A stretch of 6,446 nucleotides of DNA, taken from positions 1-6,446 of the forward strand of contig JABDJT010000533.1 in assembly GCA_013003335.1 (NCBI GenBank), read 5' to 3'. This DNA comes from Verrucomicrobiales bacterium. GTDB lineage: Bacteria; Verrucomicrobiota; Verrucomicrobiia; Verrucomicrobiales; DEV007. The translations under genes were made by a program, and so were the position numbers. Under the pieces are notes generated by a model, which saw nothing but the letters and a program-made list of their open reading frames with translations, did not search any database and was not told the origin of the DNA. This document shows, one piece after another, positions 5,212-6,446 of the stretch. Each line of letters starts with the position of its first letter. Position 1 is the first letter of the stretch.

Positions 5212-6446
5212 TTACGCGCCAACGAGCTCCTTCGCCTTCGCGAGCACGTCTTCTAGCTTGTCCAGGTCGCGCGCAGCTCCACGCGCCATCTCGGGTTTTC
5301 CGCCGCCTTTTCCGCCGGCGACGGCGGTGATTTCGCCGACGAGATCGCCGGCCTTGATTTCGTCGGTCAGGCTCGGGTGAACGAGCGCGCCAACATGAAT
5401 CGTTCCGTCAGCAATGAGAATCAGTGCAGCTGCGCCCTCGAATTGCCGGGCTTTCAGGCCGTTGAGGGCTTCCTGCAACAAATTCGCATTGTCGCCCGGA
5501 ATCTGTGCGGCAATGCGTTTCGGATCGCCTGCTAATGCGGTTTCGAGCCACTCGGCTGCGGCTTTCGCTGCGTTTTTGGCGTTTAGTTTCTTGAGAAATT
5601 TCTCGGTCTCGATGACGGCATTTTTCAGTTCGTCGCGCTGCGTTTTCAGCGAATCGACTTCGTCGCTGGCTCCCTGGAAATCCCCGTCATTCAGGCGGGT
5701 TTCGACCGCTTCGCTGATCGTCGGCATTTCTGTCGTCGGGGCGACCCCAAGTTCTTCGATTCGCTCATTCAAGGTTGCCAGTTTTCCAGCCAGTTCTTCG
5801 ATTTCCTTGAGGGTGCCGTCTGCCGTTTCGCGCAAAAAATCGACTGCCGCATCCCCGCAGACCGCTTCAATCCGGCGGATGCCGGCGGCGATGGCGCCTT
5901 CGCTGCGCACTTTGAAAAATCCGATGTCACCGGTGTTGCGGACGTGGGTGCCGCCGCACAATTCCATGGAGTAACCATCCAGTTTCTCCGGCTCGCCACC
6001 GATTTGGACGACGCGGACTTCGTCGCCATACTTGTCGCCGAAAAATTGCATCACGTCGTCGCGATCTTTCACCTCCGAATGCGGCACTTCGACCCAGCTG
6101 ACGGAATCATTCTCCCGAATCCGCTCGTTCACCAGTTTCTCGGTCTTCGCGATTTGATCGTTCGAAAGCGCGTCGGAATTGAAATCGAATCGCAACCGGT
6201 CCGGCGCGACGAGTGAACCCTGCTGGGCTGCGTCTTTGCTGACCGCTTCGTGCAGCGCCCAGTGAAACAGGTGGGTCGCGGTGTGGTGCTTCTCGATGCC
6301 GCGACGGCGATCCTCGCTCAAGCGAATCGTTGCCGTGTTCGATTCCGTTTCCGGCTTTTCCTCGACCTGGATGACGAGCGCTTCACCGACCGAAGTCGTC
6401 GCCACGATCGGGACGATTTCATCGCCGATCTGCAGCTCGCCTGTAT
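5212..6446 (-). CDS. alaS: Alanyl-tRNA synthetase, C-terminal part (editing domain and C-Ala domain; N-terminal part off right edge)
   Basis: AlaS charges tRNA-Ala with alanine in the cytoplasm and removes mischarged serine or glycine. The window holds the last 410 residues, open to the right edge; the catalytic and tRNA-recognition parts lie beyond it. After a short beta-rich segment comes the editing domain. It carries H-H-T-A-T-H (6271-6288), whose H-x-x-x-H is the first zinc-binding half. C-G-G-T-H (5944-5958) supplies the Cys and His of the second half, so editing should be intact. R-I-E-A-V-C-G-D-A-A follows, then a long charged helical stretch of coiled-coil type. Last is the C-Ala/DHHA1 module with the Gly-rich motif G-G-K-G-G-G-K-P-E-M-A, ending in E-L-V-G-A and TAA at 5212-5214. 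The phrase S-M-E-L-C-G-G-T-H and the F-G-D-K-Y-G-D segment are as in Verrucomicrobial AlaS as I recall it. The gene converges on the aldolase with 49 bases between stops and is functionally unrelated to it. Confidence 0.96.
   Translation of the reverse strand, partial: TGELQIGDEIVPIVATTSVGEALVIQVEEKPETESNTATIRLSEDRRRGIEKHHTATHLFHWALHEAVSKDAAQQGSLVAPDRLRFDFNSDALSNDQIAKTEKLVNERIRENDSVSWVEVPHSEVKDRDDVMQFFGDKYGDEVRVVQIGGEPEKLDGYSMELCGGTHVRNTGDIGFFKVRSEGAIAAGIRRIEAVCGDAAVDFLRETADGTLKEIEELAGKLATLNERIEELGVAPTTEMPTISEAVETRLNDGDFQGASDEVDSLKTQRDELKNAVIETEKFLKKLNAKNAAKAAAEWLETALAGDPKRIAAQIPGDNANLLQEALNGLKARQFEGAAALILIADGTIHVGALVHPSLTDEIKAGDLVGEITAVAGGKGGGKPEMARGAARDLDKLEDVLAKAKELVGA

Noticed and set aside
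5414..5974. Plus-strand open frame of 186 codons opposite alaS
   Set aside because: It is Ser/Ala/Phe-rich shadow sequence opposite the AlaS editing and C-terminal domains.
1..6446. CRISPR array, tRNA or rRNA gene, insertion sequence or phage element
   Set aside because: I saw no regularly spaced direct repeats, no tRNA T-loop or anticodon-arm pattern in the intergenic regions, no transposase motifs and no terminal inverted repeats. Nearly all of the window is accounted for by protein genes.

Overview
The window looks like chromosomal DNA from a moderately GC-rich member of the PVC superphylum, most likely Verrucomicrobiota. Three things suggest this. It has tandem Gfo/Idh/MocA oxidoreductases, two of them with Tat-type N-termini, a gene class greatly expanded in Verrucomicrobiota and Planctomycetota. 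None of its start codons has a recognisable Shine-Dalgarno sequence. The wording of the AlaS editing domain also resembles Verrucomicrobial AlaS as I recall it. The assignment comes from recall and inspection, not from a search.

Layout from left to right: (1) 1-447, minus strand, the N-terminal 149 codons of a membrane-anchored or secreted protein with a Pro/Lys/Gly-rich linker, running off the left edge. (2) 448-629, a divergent intergenic region with a candidate promoter placed so close to the next ATG that the transcript could be leaderless, plus two CGATCG palindromes exactly 22 bp apart. (3) 630-5162, plus strand, four tightly packed genes separated by 9, 12 and 9 bases: two paralogous Tat-type Gfo/Idh/MocA oxidoreductases, a third oxidoreductase of another subfamily without a signal peptide, and an HpcH/HpaI-type class II aldolase. 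(4) 5163-5211, a short convergent intergenic region with a hairpin. (5) 5212-6446, minus strand, the C-terminal 410 residues of alanyl-tRNA synthetase, with the catalytic part beyond the right edge.

The four-gene block reads as one operon for oxidation and cleavage of a carbohydrate-derived compound. Two oxidoreductases would act outside the cytoplasm, probably with tightly held NAD(P) as in Zymomonas glucose-fructose oxidoreductase. A cytoplasmic oxidoreductase would follow, then an aldolase of the family that splits 2-keto-3-deoxy sugar acids into pyruvate and an aldehyde. No dehydratase, transporter or regulator is visible, so the substrate and order of steps cannot be fixed. The most unusual points are the split between compartments, an aldolase active-site loop that departs from the HpaI pattern, and the possible leaderless start of the operon. 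None of these alone shows a new system.
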